The notes beneath the pieces were generated by a model, which was not told where the DNA came from, did not search any database, and saw only the letters and a program-made list of their open reading frames with translations. A stretch of 17,135 bases of DNA from Dehalococcoidia bacterium UBA1151 (lineage in GTDB: Bacteria > Chloroflexota > Dehalococcoidia > Lucifugimonadales > Lucifugimonadaceae): the NCBI GenBank assembly GCA_002311865.1, contig DBZV01000064.1, forward strand, positions 1 through 17,135. The letters run 5' to 3'. Positions 1-7,386 of the stretch are shown here, piece by piece (the stretch's first letter is position 1; each line of letters begins with the position of its first letter). Made by a program: the position numbers and the translations under genes.

Positions 1-2
1 AA

Positions 3-278
3 AGGGCGAGCTATGTGTTCAACCCGGATGGCGAGAATCGTGAGCTGAATTCCAAGTCCACCTTCGAACTGCTCCCTGGCGATGTAGTCTCGTACCGCAC
101 AGCAGGCGGCGGCGGATACGGCTCGCCCTTTGAGCGCGACCCCGTACTTGTGCAGCGCGACGTTCTCGACGAGAAGGTTTCACGTGAACGGGCAGAGTCT
201 GAGTACGGCGTGGTAATTGGGCCGGATGGCGCGGTGGATGAAGCGGGAACAGACAGAGTCCGTCACTCTGCGGAGTAG
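3..278 (+). CDS. Hydantoinase B/oxoprolinase subunit, C-terminal fragment (5' end outside window)
   Basis: The reading frame is already open at the left edge and ends at TAG 276-278, giving the last ~91 residues of a HyuB/oxoprolinase (PF02538-type) protein. The tail carries the family's C-terminal pattern: an 'NP.G' strand, then 'LLPGDVVSYRTAGGGGYGSPFER', then a charged helix ending in 'EYGVVI'. It aligns along its whole length with the end of the complete HyuB at 1232-2992, with roughly half the residues identical by eye, so the two are paralogues rather than a recent exact duplication. No hyuA follows it. The next gene is convergent, so any partner subunit must lie upstream of the window. 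GTG 15 is only an internal valine codon, not a credible start. The usual role is ATP-dependent or ATP-independent opening of cyclic amides (hydantoins, 5-oxoproline); the substrate here cannot be read. Confidence 0.9.
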   Translation, partial: RASYVFNPDGENRELNSKSTFELLPGDVVSYRTAGGGGYGSPFERDPVLVQRDVLDEKVSRERAESEYGVVIGPDGAVDEAGTDRVRHSAE

Positions 279-290
279 TTAGCCGTAGCG

Positions 291-320
291 GCAGTGGGCG
301 CTGGAACGTGGACCCACCGC
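291..320. terminator. Imperfect hairpin between convergent genes
   Basis: GCAGTGGG (291-298) can pair with CCCACCGC (313-320) with one mismatch around a 14-nt loop. It lies in the 42-nt gap between the converging stops of the hyuB fragment and the lipoprotein gene, where a bidirectional terminator would be expected. There is no T-run on either side, so a factor-independent terminator is only a weak call. Confidence 0.25.
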
Positions 321-1112
321 TCAATCCCTCACCGTAAGCACTCCAGTCCCAACAATCCCCTGTTGACCGGATTCATCACCGGCCCAGACGAACTCTGAGA
401 AGAAGGCATCACCAGGATCGTTGCTCTCACGTATGGCAACTTCCGCTGAGCCGGGGGCGTTTCGCTTCAGAACTATCTCCATTACCTCGCCAGATGTCTC
501 CTGGATTGTGCCTATGACAGCGCAACCGACGAGTGCACCGTCGCTCACAGGTGCTGGGCCCACGACGAACCCGCCATCAAACGGTCCAAGGCACGATATC
601 GATTCGATTGTCACGCTCGATGGGTGTAATAGATGCAGCTGGAATGCGTTCACGCGTGGATCGATTCCGGTGGCGGTGATGCGAACGGACTGCGTCTGAT
701 CGCCAAGTTCGAGTTTGATGCTATCCGGGACGAAGCTTGCGGTAGCTGGATCCGTTGCGAATTCGGGCGTAGGCGCGATTGCGATTGCAGCCGGACTGGA
801 CGGTCGCCCAGAGGCAGGCGCGGGCTTTGACGTTTCGCTGGTGGCAGGTGGATCGTTGGTGGGCGGAGCAACCTGCACCACAGGCACAACTGTCAGGGTG
901 GAGGCAGGCAAGACATCCCGCGAATCCTGAATCTGGGCTTCGGTTGGTGCAGGCGTGGGCGCGCCGAGGAACGTTGGGAGAGTGCTGTTGTCTGACTTGT
1001 CGCCACAGGCAACGGCCAAAATTACGACCAACAGCAGTGTCCCGCAAATAAACGTGGTTGTTCTGAACCGCGCCGCGGATTTGGCGGTCTGCCCGGCTTG
1101 ATAACTGATCAT
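321..1112 (-). CDS. Secreted lipoprotein with C-terminal cohesin-like domain
   Basis: The 263-residue protein has a basic N-terminus (to about residue 17), a hydrophobic segment at ~21-35 and a candidate lipobox L-A-V-A-C with Cys36; the -3 residue is Ala, which is less usual. A Pro/Thr/Ala/Ser-rich linker (about 37-125) follows. A beta-rich domain (about 127-263) begins 'FVPDSIKLELGDQTQSVRI', contains two cysteines (174 and 197) and ends 'GTGVLTV'. The strand pattern and ending resemble cohesin-type beta-sandwich domains found in Chloroflexota surface proteins. That assignment is by pattern only. A likely role is an extracellular anchoring or binding module on the outer face of the membrane. 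The gene diverges from hyuB across a 119-bp gap. TATATT lies 7 nt before the ATG with no Shine-Dalgarno, suggesting a leaderless transcript. Confidence 0.8.
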   Translation of the reverse strand: MISYQAGQTAKSAARFRTTTFICGTLLLVVILAVACGDKSDNSTLPTFLGAPTPAPTEAQIQDSRDVLPASTLTVVPVVQVAPPTNDPPATSETSKPAPASGRPSSPAAIAIAPTPEFATDPATASFVPDSIKLELGDQTQSVRITATGIDPRVNAFQLHLLHPSSVTIESISCLGPFDGGFVVGPAPVSDGALVGCAVIGTIQETSGEVMEIVLKRNAPGSAEVAIRESNDPGDAFFSEFVWAGDESGQQGIVGTGVLTVRD

Positions 1113-1119
1113 GCGAGCA

Positions 1120-1125
1120 AATATA
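1120..1125 (-). promoter_or_regulatory. -10 hexamer TATATT for the lipoprotein gene (leaderless)
   Basis: On the minus strand TATATT (5/6 match to TATAAT) ends 7 nt before the ATG at 1112, with no purine-rich ribosome site between. No convincing -35 is seen at 17 bp. The position places the transcript start at or next to the start codon. Confidence 0.45.
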
Positions 1126-1217
1126 GGCTATGTCGGCAAGCTGACGCCACCAGCGGACTGCTCACTGTTGGGCGACCAATACAACTCGCGCTGTGTCCAT
1201 CTCCCTGCTCGCGCCCA

Positions 1218-1223
1218 TATAAT
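1218..1223 (+). promoter_or_regulatory. -10 hexamer TATAAT for hyuBA (leaderless)
   Basis: A perfect TATAAT ends 8 nt before the hyuB ATG at 1232. Transcription would start at about the A of the start codon, and there is no Shine-Dalgarno. The -35 region around 1194-1199 (TGTCCA) is a poor match. Confidence 0.5.
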
Positions 1224-1231
1224 TCCGCTTC

Positions 1232-2992
1232 ATGAAATCAACCGGGCAATCAACCGAACCGATCGCTCTCGACCCCATCAGGTTTGAGGTGATTCGCAGT
1301 GCGCTCACTGCGATCACTGAGGAGATGGCGGCCACGCTCCGGCGCAGCGCCTATTCGACCAACGTAAAGACGCGGCAGGACTTCTCCTGCGCGTTTCTGG
1401 ATAGCGAGTTGCGGGTGGTGGCGCAGGCGTTCACGCAGCCGGTGCATCTTGGCTCGTTCGTTGAGCTGATCCCCCGAGCCGTAAGAAGCTACAGAGTAGA
1501 GAACATGGGCCCGGGGGACATGATCCTGGTGAACGACCCGCACGCCGGCGGGACACACCTGAATGACATCACCCTGATTGCGCCGGTCTACTATCCGGGC
1601 GATCCGGCCGGGCAGCCGGCAGGCTATCTGGCCACCCTCGCACACCATGTTGATGTGGGCGGCGGCGCCCCGGCCAGTCTGGGGGCGTTCCAGGAGATCT
1701 ACCAGGAGGGAATCATCATCCCGCCGGTGAAGTTTGTTGAAGGCGGTGAGATCGTTTCCGACATCTTTACGCTGGTGATGGCGCAGGTCCGGTCCAAAAG
1801 AGAGACCCCCGGCGACTTTCGAGCACAGGTGTCGGCGAACCTGATCGGCACACGCAGGGTGATTAGCCTCTTCGACCAGTATGGCTACGACGAGACTCTG
1901 TTCTATATGAACGAACTGCTTGAGTACACCTCGCGCCGCACGAGGGCCGAGATCGCCGGGCTGCCGAACGGCACCTATAAGGCGGAAGGTTTCCTCGACA
2001 GCGATGGCTTCACCGACAAAGTGGTGAAACTCGTAATCGAAGTGCGGATTGAAGAGAACGAAGTCTTCTTCGACACCACTGGCTCAGATCCTCAACGTCG
2101 TGCGCCAGTCAACTCAACCTTTGCGATGACGTTCTCCGGCTGTGCGTATGCGTTGCGAGCGCTGTTGGATAAGGATCTGCCGGTTAATGATGGCTTCTAT
2201 CGGAATATGAAGGTGCACGCACCGATCGGCACGGTGACGCACGTAGCGCCACCCGGCCCAGTGGTGGGCGGCTGGGAGACGGAAGACCGCCTCAATGACT
2301 TGATTTTCCTGGCGCTCTCAGACGCCATGCCAGACCGCGTTCCCGCGGGGACAAAGGCGATGCAGTGCCAGGTTGGCATTGGCGCGATAGATCCTGTGGA
2401 TGGCGAGTATAAGTGCACTTACGAAGCGATTGCTGGTGGCTACGGAGGCCGCATGACGCTGGATGGGCCGGATGCGGTTCAGGCGCACGGCCAGAATACG
2501 GAGAATGCGCCTGCGGAGGAGACGGAGGCCAAGCATCCGATGCGGATTGCCCGGTATGAGCTGATCGAGAACTCGGAAGGTCCGGGGCGGCAGCGTGGCG
2601 GTCTGGGCTTGCGGCGTGACTATGAGTTCCCTGATGTTGCCGCTAAGTTCACCATCCTTGCTGATCGTGAAATCTCCGGTCCGTGGGGTCTCTTTGGCGG
2701 GAAGGCCGGTCGCAAGGCATACTACATCCTTAACCCCGGACGGGAAGCGACCGAGCTCGGCTCCAAGGTGACGCTCCAACTCAAGCCGGGCGATGTAATC
2801 AGCTATCAGACCTGCGGCGGTGGTGGCTACGGCAATCCATTTGAACGTGAGCCATCACAGGTGCTGGACGATGTGATCAATGGCAAGGTCAGCGTTGAGC
2901 GGGCTCGTACTGAGTACGGCGTAGAGATTGACAGTACCGGTCGCGATATTGACGAATCAGCTACACGACGGTTGCGGGAAGCGGCCCAGTAG
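1232..2992 (+). CDS. hyuB: Hydantoinase B / 5-oxoprolinase-type subunit
   Basis: This 586-residue protein is full length for HyuB/N-methylhydantoinase B (PF02538), which pairs with HyuA to open cyclic amides such as hydantoins or 5-oxoproline. Related pairs also act as ketone carboxylases. Seen in the sequence: an N-terminal 'LDPIRFEVIRSALTAITEEMAATL' helix, the conserved 'NDPHAGGTHLNDITLI' block (about residues 101-116), a 'GGYGGRM' loop near 400, 'RGGLGLRRDYEF' near 455, and the C-terminal 'PGDVISYQTCGGGGYGNPFER' segment. No signal peptide is present, so it is cytoplasmic. It lies 21 nt upstream of hyuA in the same direction and is surely co-transcribed with it. ATG 1232 is chosen because the conserved N-terminus begins ~12 residues in and a TATAAT lies 8 nt upstream. 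The substrate cannot be decided from sequence. Confidence 0.93.
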   Translation: MKSTGQSTEPIALDPIRFEVIRSALTAITEEMAATLRRSAYSTNVKTRQDFSCAFLDSELRVVAQAFTQPVHLGSFVELIPRAVRSYRVENMGPGDMILVNDPHAGGTHLNDITLIAPVYYPGDPAGQPAGYLATLAHHVDVGGGAPASLGAFQEIYQEGIIIPPVKFVEGGEIVSDIFTLVMAQVRSKRETPGDFRAQVSANLIGTRRVISLFDQYGYDETLFYMNELLEYTSRRTRAEIAGLPNGTYKAEGFLDSDGFTDKVVKLVIEVRIEENEVFFDTTGSDPQRRAPVNSTFAMTFSGCAYALRALLDKDLPVNDGFYRNMKVHAPIGTVTHVAPPGPVVGGWETEDRLNDLIFLALSDAMPDRVPAGTKAMQCQVGIGAIDPVDGEYKCTYEAIAGGYGGRMTLDGPDAVQAHGQNTENAPAEETEAKHPMRIARYELIENSEGPGRQRGGLGLRRDYEFPDVAAKFTILADREISGPWGLFGGKAGRKAYYILNPGREATELGSKVTLQLKPGDVISYQTCGGGGYGNPFEREPSQVLDDVINGKVSVERARTEYGVEIDSTGRDIDESATRRLREAAQ

Positions 2993-3013
2993 AACAGAAA
3001 ACAGATAACAAGA

Positions 3014-5113
3014 TTGACCACTGAAAAGTACCGGATTGGCATCGACACGGGCGGCACGTTCACGGATGGCGTGCTGATTAATGAGTTGACCGGTGAGATC
3101 CAGATCACCAAAGTGCCATCAACGCCCGACGACCCCTCGCGGGGATTCCTCAATGCCGCGGCAAGACTGCTGAGAGAGGCGTCGGTCGAGCCGAAGCAGG
3201 TGTCATACGTGGTCCATGGAACGACCGTCGCCACGAACGCCATTATTGAGGGCAATATCGCGCGCACCGGGTTCATCACGACGGAGGGCTTCCGGGATAT
3301 GCTGGAGATCGCCCGCCAGATCCGACCGTCGCTGTACGACTTGCAGTTTGAGAAGCCTAGGCCACTGGTGCCGCGCTACCTGTGCTTTGGTGTACCAGAA
3401 CGTCTCAATGCGCTTGGTGAGGTGATCGCACCGCTGGATGAAGACGCCGTTCGGATCGTCGCGCTCAAGCTGAAAGATGAGGGTGTGGAGGCAGTGTCGG
3501 TGTGTCTCCTGCACTCCTACGCGAACCAGGATCATGAGCAGCGCATTGGCAAGATTCTTCACGAAGTGATGCCCGACGTTGCGATATCCCTATCGTCTGA
3601 AATCGTGCCTGAATTCCGGGAGTATTTCCGGGCCAGCACCGCGGTGGTCAACTCTTCGATACGGCCCATCGTCGATCGGTACCTAGGCTCGATTGAGGAG
3701 CGGCTGCGGGCTGACGGACTGGAAGCTGAACTGTTGGTGATGCAGAGCAACGGTGGCGTCTACACCTTCGAGGCGGCTCGCGAAAGGCCCGTATATATGG
3801 TGGAATCCGGCCCGGCGGCGGGGGTGATCGCGGCCTCTTACGTTGCTGAGGCCATCGGTGAATTCAACGTTCTCTCGTTCGATATGGGTGGCACAACGAC
3901 AAAGGTCGCGCTGATCCAGGACGGCGAACCGAAGATCACCAAAGAATATGAGGTTGGCGCTACCGCAGGAGCTGACACGGGCGCCGGGCGCGGAAGCGGC
4001 TACCCGATCAAGACGCCGGTAATCGATCTTGTTGAGATTGGCGCTGGCGGTGGTTCTATCGCATGGGTCGACCCTGGAGGCGTGCTCCGGGTGGGTCCGC
4101 GCTCGGCCGGCGCGGTGCCGGGACCGGCGTGCTACGGCCAGGGCGGAACGGAGCCAACGATCACCGACGCCAATTTGATCCTTGGGAGGCTGAATCCCGA
4201 CTACTTCCTTGGCGGCGAAGTGCTGCTGCATATCGAGCAGGCTGAGAAGGCGATCATGTCGCGCTGTGCCGAGCCTCTTGGGCTAACGCTGCTTGAAGCT
4301 GCGAATGGCATCGTGGAGATCGCGAATTCAGCGATGGTGAACGCCCTTCGATTGATCTCTGTCCAGCGAGGCTTCGACCCCAGAGACTTTGTATTGGTGG
4401 GATTTGGCGGCGCTGGTCCGGTGCATGCTACAAAGCTGGCTATGGATACTGATGTGCCACTCACTATCATCCCGATGAGTCCCGGCATCACTTCCGCTCT
4501 GGGGCTGCTAGTCACCGATCTGAAGCACGAAAACTCTCGCACGCGAATCAATCGAGTGGCCAATTCCGTCCCCAGAGAAGTCGAGGCAATTCTGGATGAG
4601 CTAGAAGCGCTTGGACGGGGTGCGCTGGAGAAGGAGGGCGTGCTGGAGTCCGAGATGGATTTCGAGCGGCATGCCGATGTGCGGTATGTGGGCCAGAGCT
4701 ACGAACTGAGCGTAGAGCTTGCGGCTGGCACGATCACACAGGCCACGCTTGACGGCGTGACGGCCGACTACCATGTGGCCCACGAGCAAGCTTACGGACA
4801 CAACGCTCCAGAAGAGCCGGTGGAGTTTGTGAACATGCGTGTGACGGGACGTGGCAAGATTGCCCGACCCAACCTCAAGAAGGTCGCCCGTGGGAAGGGA
4901 TCAGATGGCGCGATCAAGGAGACGCGGGATGTCTACTTTTCTGAGTCTGGCGGGCTTGTTTCAACGCCCATTTTCGACCGGTATCGACTGGGCGAGGGCG
5001 ACCTGATTGCTGGCCCGGCGATAGTGGAAGAGGTTGACTCCACTACGGTGATCCATCCCGGCACTTCAGCCAAGATTGACATGGTTGGCAATCTGCTTAT
5101 TCGGAGTGTGTAA
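3014..5113 (+). CDS. hyuA: Hydantoinase A / 5-oxoprolinase-type ATPase-fold subunit
   Basis: This 699-residue protein is the usual HyuA length and forms the larger partner of HyuB. Domain order by motif: Hydant_A_N (residues ~6-185) with 'RIGIDTGGTFTD' at 7-18 and 'VVHGTTVATNAI' at 66-77; the hydantoinase A core (~205-500) with 'SFDMGGTTTKVALI', the glycine-rich 'EIGAGGGSIAWVD', 'PGPACYGQGG' and 'FGGAGPVHA'; then the C-terminal domain (~510-699). The two 'D.GGTxT' blocks are the sugar-kinase/actin-like phosphate loops used in ATP-dependent members. TTG 3014 is chosen because the conserved N-terminus begins only six residues later and no ATG or GTG is available in frame. There is no strong ribosome site, so translation may be coupled to hyuB, which ends 21 nt upstream. 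Confidence 0.93.
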   Translation: MTTEKYRIGIDTGGTFTDGVLINELTGEIQITKVPSTPDDPSRGFLNAAARLLREASVEPKQVSYVVHGTTVATNAIIEGNIARTGFITTEGFRDMLEIARQIRPSLYDLQFEKPRPLVPRYLCFGVPERLNALGEVIAPLDEDAVRIVALKLKDEGVEAVSVCLLHSYANQDHEQRIGKILHEVMPDVAISLSSEIVPEFREYFRASTAVVNSSIRPIVDRYLGSIEERLRADGLEAELLVMQSNGGVYTFEAARERPVYMVESGPAAGVIAASYVAEAIGEFNVLSFDMGGTTTKVALIQDGEPKITKEYEVGATAGADTGAGRGSGYPIKTPVIDLVEIGAGGGSIAWVDPGGVLRVGPRSAGAVPGPACYGQGGTEPTITDANLILGRLNPDYFLGGEVLLHIEQAEKAIMSRCAEPLGLTLLEAANGIVEIANSAMVNALRLISVQRGFDPRDFVLVGFGGAGPVHATKLAMDTDVPLTIIPMSPGITSALGLLVTDLKHENSRTRINRVANSVPREVEAILDELEALGRGALEKEGVLESEMDFERHADVRYVGQSYELSVELAAGTITQATLDGVTADYHVAHEQAYGHNAPEEPVEFVNMRVTGRGKIARPNLKKVARGKGSDGAIKETRDVYFSESGGLVSTPIFDRYRLGEGDLIAGPAIVEEVDSTTVIHPGTSAKIDMVGNLLIRSV

Positions 5114-5206
5114 TACGCCCTTTTTATGTGCCCGTGCGGCAGGCGTCTCAGGACGCTCGGTGGATTCTTTTGGCGCCTTGCGATGCTCGGCGAACCTGGC
5201 GAGCCT

Positions 5207-6268
5207 TTACGCGGTCGAAGGCTCGACGTTGCTGTCGTTTGGGCGCTCTGCTGTACTGGTAGGCGCGCTGGGAATTGAGGCCCTGGATACCCGAACCGGG
5301 CGGCCCGTGTCTGCAGCGAAGCTCGCCAGCTTGATTTCGTATATTCGGTCATCGGTTGAAGTGAGGTCATTGATTCCATCGATATACCGGAGGCTCATGG
5401 AGCCTCTTTCGCCGTCGATTGTCAGGAGACTCATGCGGTCGAAGGAGATCAGGCTGCGAATGCTGTTGGCGGTTTGACCGTACACGGCATCGAAGTCGGT
5501 AGCAGACCCAAGCACTCTGCTCAGGTCGGCCAGCACTTCAGACTCAAGCCACTGGGATTCGGAACGCTCGCGTTCGATGCGCATCCGAGCGAGCAGCCAG
5601 ATTGTGAGTGCCGCAGATGTGATGATCAACAATGCCTGAACTGGTGTTTGGCTTGCGACATAGGTACCGGGGTCCAGGAGTATCAGATTGGCGCCGACCA
5701 GCCAACCGGCGAATATGATGCTTTGCGCCACACCCAGCGGCCATCCCAGCCGAACGGCGGTGGCGGCGAGGATTGGAAGGGTGGCGAGGTGAACATCGTT
5801 TAGTCTGCCGGAGTCACCGAGGAGCCACGTGGCGCCAGTCCACACTGCCAGCACGATCGCGAGATCGAGCAAGAGGCCAGCGAAAAAGACGCGCTGGACG
5901 CGGCCACGGATCAGAACAGCCATAAGGCCAAGATTTGCGAGAGCCGCCAGCGCTGTCACGGCGGTGAGGAACGTGAACGCGGCGTTATCGTCGATAAATG
6001 AGATCAGTCCGGCTGTGGCGAGTGCTGCCAGGAAGAAGCGGCCCATGATCCAGAGCCACTCCGCTCGCGCGCTCGCGCTGAGAACACCGGCGGACGAGAT
6101 TCGTCCCGGTTCGCTGAGGCTAATTCGCAAGTTGAACAATTCGGGGGATACGACTCCAGCGCGGGTCAGTTTGGGCCAGTTCGATGGGACTTCTCGTTCC
6201 AGACTAGAATCGATGCTCTGAATAGGCCTTAGGCCTTTCCGCTGATGTTGCGTGTAGGAAACTGCCAA
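5207..6268 (-). CDS. Six-TM membrane protein with truncated GAF domain (possible gene remnant)
   Basis: About 75 polar residues are followed by roughly six hydrophobic segments (~75-92, 97-120, 126-150, 160-172, 180-198, 208-227), a charged helical linker ('RMRIERERSESQWLESEVLADLSRVL', split here across ~229-253) and a GAF-like start (~247-327) with 'DFDAVYGQTANSIRSLISFDRMSLLTID'. Such N-terminal layouts normally continue through a complete GAF into a histidine-kinase or GGDEF output. Here the frame stops ~25 residues after 'ADTGRPVRVS', in low-complexity Ser/Thr/Pro sequence. Only 93 nt separate it from the end of hyuA, so no output domain can fit. It may be a truncated sensor or a non-functional remnant. 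The TTG start at 6268 is uncertain, and later starts up to the first TM segment (for example the ATG at residue 75) are possible. It diverges from the amidohydrolase gene. Confidence 0.65.
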   Translation of the reverse strand: MAVSYTQHQRKGLRPIQSIDSSLEREVPSNWPKLTRAGVVSPELFNLRISLSEPGRISSAGVLSASARAEWLWIMGRFFLAALATAGLISFIDDNAAFTFLTAVTALAALANLGLMAVLIRGRVQRVFFAGLLLDLAIVLAVWTGATWLLGDSGRLNDVHLATLPILAATAVRLGWPLGVAQSIIFAGWLVGANLILLDPGTYVASQTPVQALLIITSAALTIWLLARMRIERERSESQWLESEVLADLSRVLGSATDFDAVYGQTANSIRSLISFDRMSLLTIDGERGSMSLRYIDGINDLTSTDDRIYEIKLASFAADTGRPVRVSRASIPSAPTSTAERPNDSNVEPSTA

Positions 6269-6272
6269 TCAT

Positions 6273-6286
6273 TGCGGAAAACCGCA
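6273..6286. repeat. Short perfect inverted repeat in divergent promoter region
   Basis: TGCGG-AAAA-CCGCA forms a 5-bp stem with a 4-nt loop. It sits in the 70-bp gap between the GAF-protein gene (-) and the amidohydrolase gene (+), where an operator could lie. No regulator is identified, and an arm this short can arise by chance. Confidence 0.25.
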
Positions 6287-6326
6287 TGATCAAATGGGCG
6301 CCACTCGGGCGCATCGGGCAGACCAC

Positions 6327-6331
6327 AGGAG
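6327..6331 (+). promoter_or_regulatory. Shine-Dalgarno AGGAG deciding the amidohydrolase start
   Basis: AGGAG is spaced 7 nt from ATG 6339. The alternative upstream ATG at 6294 has no such site, so the shorter protein is chosen. Confidence 0.7.
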
Positions 6332-6338
6332 TTTCGGC

Positions 6339-7238
6339 ATGTTGAAGATCATTGATACCCACCACCACCTGTGGGACCTGGAAAACAACTACTACCCCTG
6401 GCTGAGCAACCCTATCGATCATTTCGTCGGCAACTACTCCCCCATTCGAAAGTCCTATCTGATTGGCGATCTTCACCGTGACGCTGAGGGGCTGGATTTG
6501 ATCAAGTCTGTGCACGTCCAGGCTGAGTTCGATCATGATGATGATCCCGTGAAAGAGACTGCGTGGCTTCAGGGTGTTGCGCACGACCCGGATTCTCGTG
6601 GCATGCCCAACGCGATTGTGGGGTTCGCTGATCTGGGAACTCCTGATGTGGAGGACACACTGGCCCGGCATGCGGAGCACGCGAATATGCGGGGTATTCG
6701 GCACATGCTGAACTACTTGGACGACCCGGGGCTGAGATTCGCCGAACAAGACCACCTGATGAGCGATTCCAACTGGCGGCGGGGATACAGGCTGCTTGCA
6801 AAGCACGATATGTCATTCGACCTCCAGATCTGGTCGTGGCAACTCCAGGAGGCGGCGACGCTGGCGAAGGAGATTCCAGAAGTTCCGATAGTCGTGAACC
6901 ACACCGCGATGCCGAAAGATCTGAGTCCCGATCTGGCTGATGAGTGGCGAAGTGGCTTGCGTGCTCTTGCGGAGGCGCCGCAGGTTTCGATGAAAATTTC
7001 GGCGCTGAGCATGATGGATCGCAACTGGACTGCGGAGAAGATACGGCCGTGGGTGCTGGATTCGATCGAGATTCTTGGCATTGAGCGGTGCATGTTCGCG
7101 AGCAACTTCCCGGTGGATAGCCTGATGGCGGGGTATGGCCAGCTGTGGAACGCTTACGACGATATCACCAGTGATTTCTCTGAGTCCGAGCGGGAGATGC
7201 TGTTCTGGCGGAATGCGGAGCGGTACTACCGGATTTAG
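6339..7238 (+). CDS. Amidohydrolase family 2 metal-dependent hydrolase (COG3618-like)
   Basis: This 299-residue TIM-barrel hydrolase opens with 'IIDTHHHLWD', the metal-binding H-x-H (His8/His10) seconds after the start, as in PF04909 proteins of the COG3618 group (L-rhamnono/fucono-lactonases and 2-pyrone-4,6-dicarboxylate lactonase relatives). Later blocks fit the family: 'RGIRHML' near 130, 'IVVNHTAMP' near 190 (barrel histidine), 'KISAL' near 225 and 'CMFASNFPVD' near 260, whose Asp is the usual catalytic base. It is cytoplasmic. It probably hydrolyses a lactone or a related cyclic carbonyl compound; the exact substrate is unknown. ATG 6339 is preferred over ATG 6294 because AGGAG (6327-6331) lies 7 nt before it and the H-x-H motif is normally within ten residues of the start. 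Confidence 0.88.
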   Translation: MLKIIDTHHHLWDLENNYYPWLSNPIDHFVGNYSPIRKSYLIGDLHRDAEGLDLIKSVHVQAEFDHDDDPVKETAWLQGVAHDPDSRGMPNAIVGFADLGTPDVEDTLARHAEHANMRGIRHMLNYLDDPGLRFAEQDHLMSDSNWRRGYRLLAKHDMSFDLQIWSWQLQEAATLAKEIPEVPIVVNHTAMPKDLSPDLADEWRSGLRALAEAPQVSMKISALSMMDRNWTAEKIRPWVLDSIEILGIERCMFASNFPVDSLMAGYGQLWNAYDDITSDFSESEREMLFWRNAERYYRI

Positions 7239-7265
7239 GGCATTCGAACTTCAGAGAAGGCTGGT

Positions 7266-7325
7266 ATGCTTCTTCGAGCGACAGCCACCAGTGGGGTGTT
7301 TTTACTCTTGAAGAACCTGCTCTAA
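7266..7325 (+). CDS. Possible 19-residue leader peptide upstream of ABC-F gene
   Basis: ATG 7266 is preceded by AGAAGG (7255-7260) with a 5-nt spacer and encodes MLLRATATSGVFLLLKNLL, ending at TAA 7323-7325. It starts 27 nt after the amidohydrolase stop and ends 21 nt before a 7-bp GC hairpin with a TTTT tail that precedes the ABC-F start. The C-terminal half is hydrophobic and leucine-rich, as in many stalling leaders. Known antibiotic-resistance ABC-F genes are often controlled by ribosome-mediated attenuation through such peptides, but a frame this short can also be chance. No homologue is recognised, and translation is inferred only from the ribosome site and position. Confidence 0.4.
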   Translation: MLLRATATSGVFLLLKNLL

Positions 7326-7342
7326 CCATCTAATCCGGTTGG
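7322..7342 (+). promoter_or_regulatory. Upstream hairpin in ABC-F leader
   Basis: CTAACC (7322-7327) can pair with GGTTGG (7337-7342), with one G-U pair, around a 9-nt loop. It overlaps the stop codon of the small leader frame and directly precedes the GC-rich hairpin, so a ribosome on the leader would disrupt it. The pairing is inferred, not computed. Confidence 0.3.
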
Positions 7343-7346
7343 TAGT

Positions 7347-7375
7347 CGCGCGCCGTTCAGGGTTGCGCGCGTTTT
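7347..7375 (+). terminator. GC hairpin with T-tail, candidate attenuator before ABC-F gene
   Basis: CGCGCGC (7347-7353) pairs perfectly with GCGCGCG (7365-7371) around an 11-nt loop and is followed by TTTT (7372-7375). It ends 11 nt before the ABC-F ATG, just before the AGG ribosome site. It could therefore terminate transcription early or hinder ribosome binding. Four T residues are a short tail, so efficient termination is not assured. Confidence 0.45.
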
Positions 7376-7386
7376 GCAGGTGTTCA

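Noticed and set aside
2318..2779. 153-codon minus-strand frame inside hyuB
   Set aside because: It lies wholly within a well-supported gene, has no family motif and a composition typical of antisense shadows in GC-rich genes.
5104..5125. Possible terminator after hyuA (TTTTT at 5121-5125)
   Set aside because: The T-run has no stable GC stem directly before it.
6223..6236. Tandem repeat TAGGCCT x2
   Set aside because: Two 7-bp copies inside a possible N-terminal coding region are too few to call an element.
7265..7270. TATGCT as a -10 element for the ABC-F gene
   Set aside because: It overlaps the proposed leader-peptide ATG and its -35 region (7242-7247) is a poor match; the leader may instead be read from an upstream promoter.
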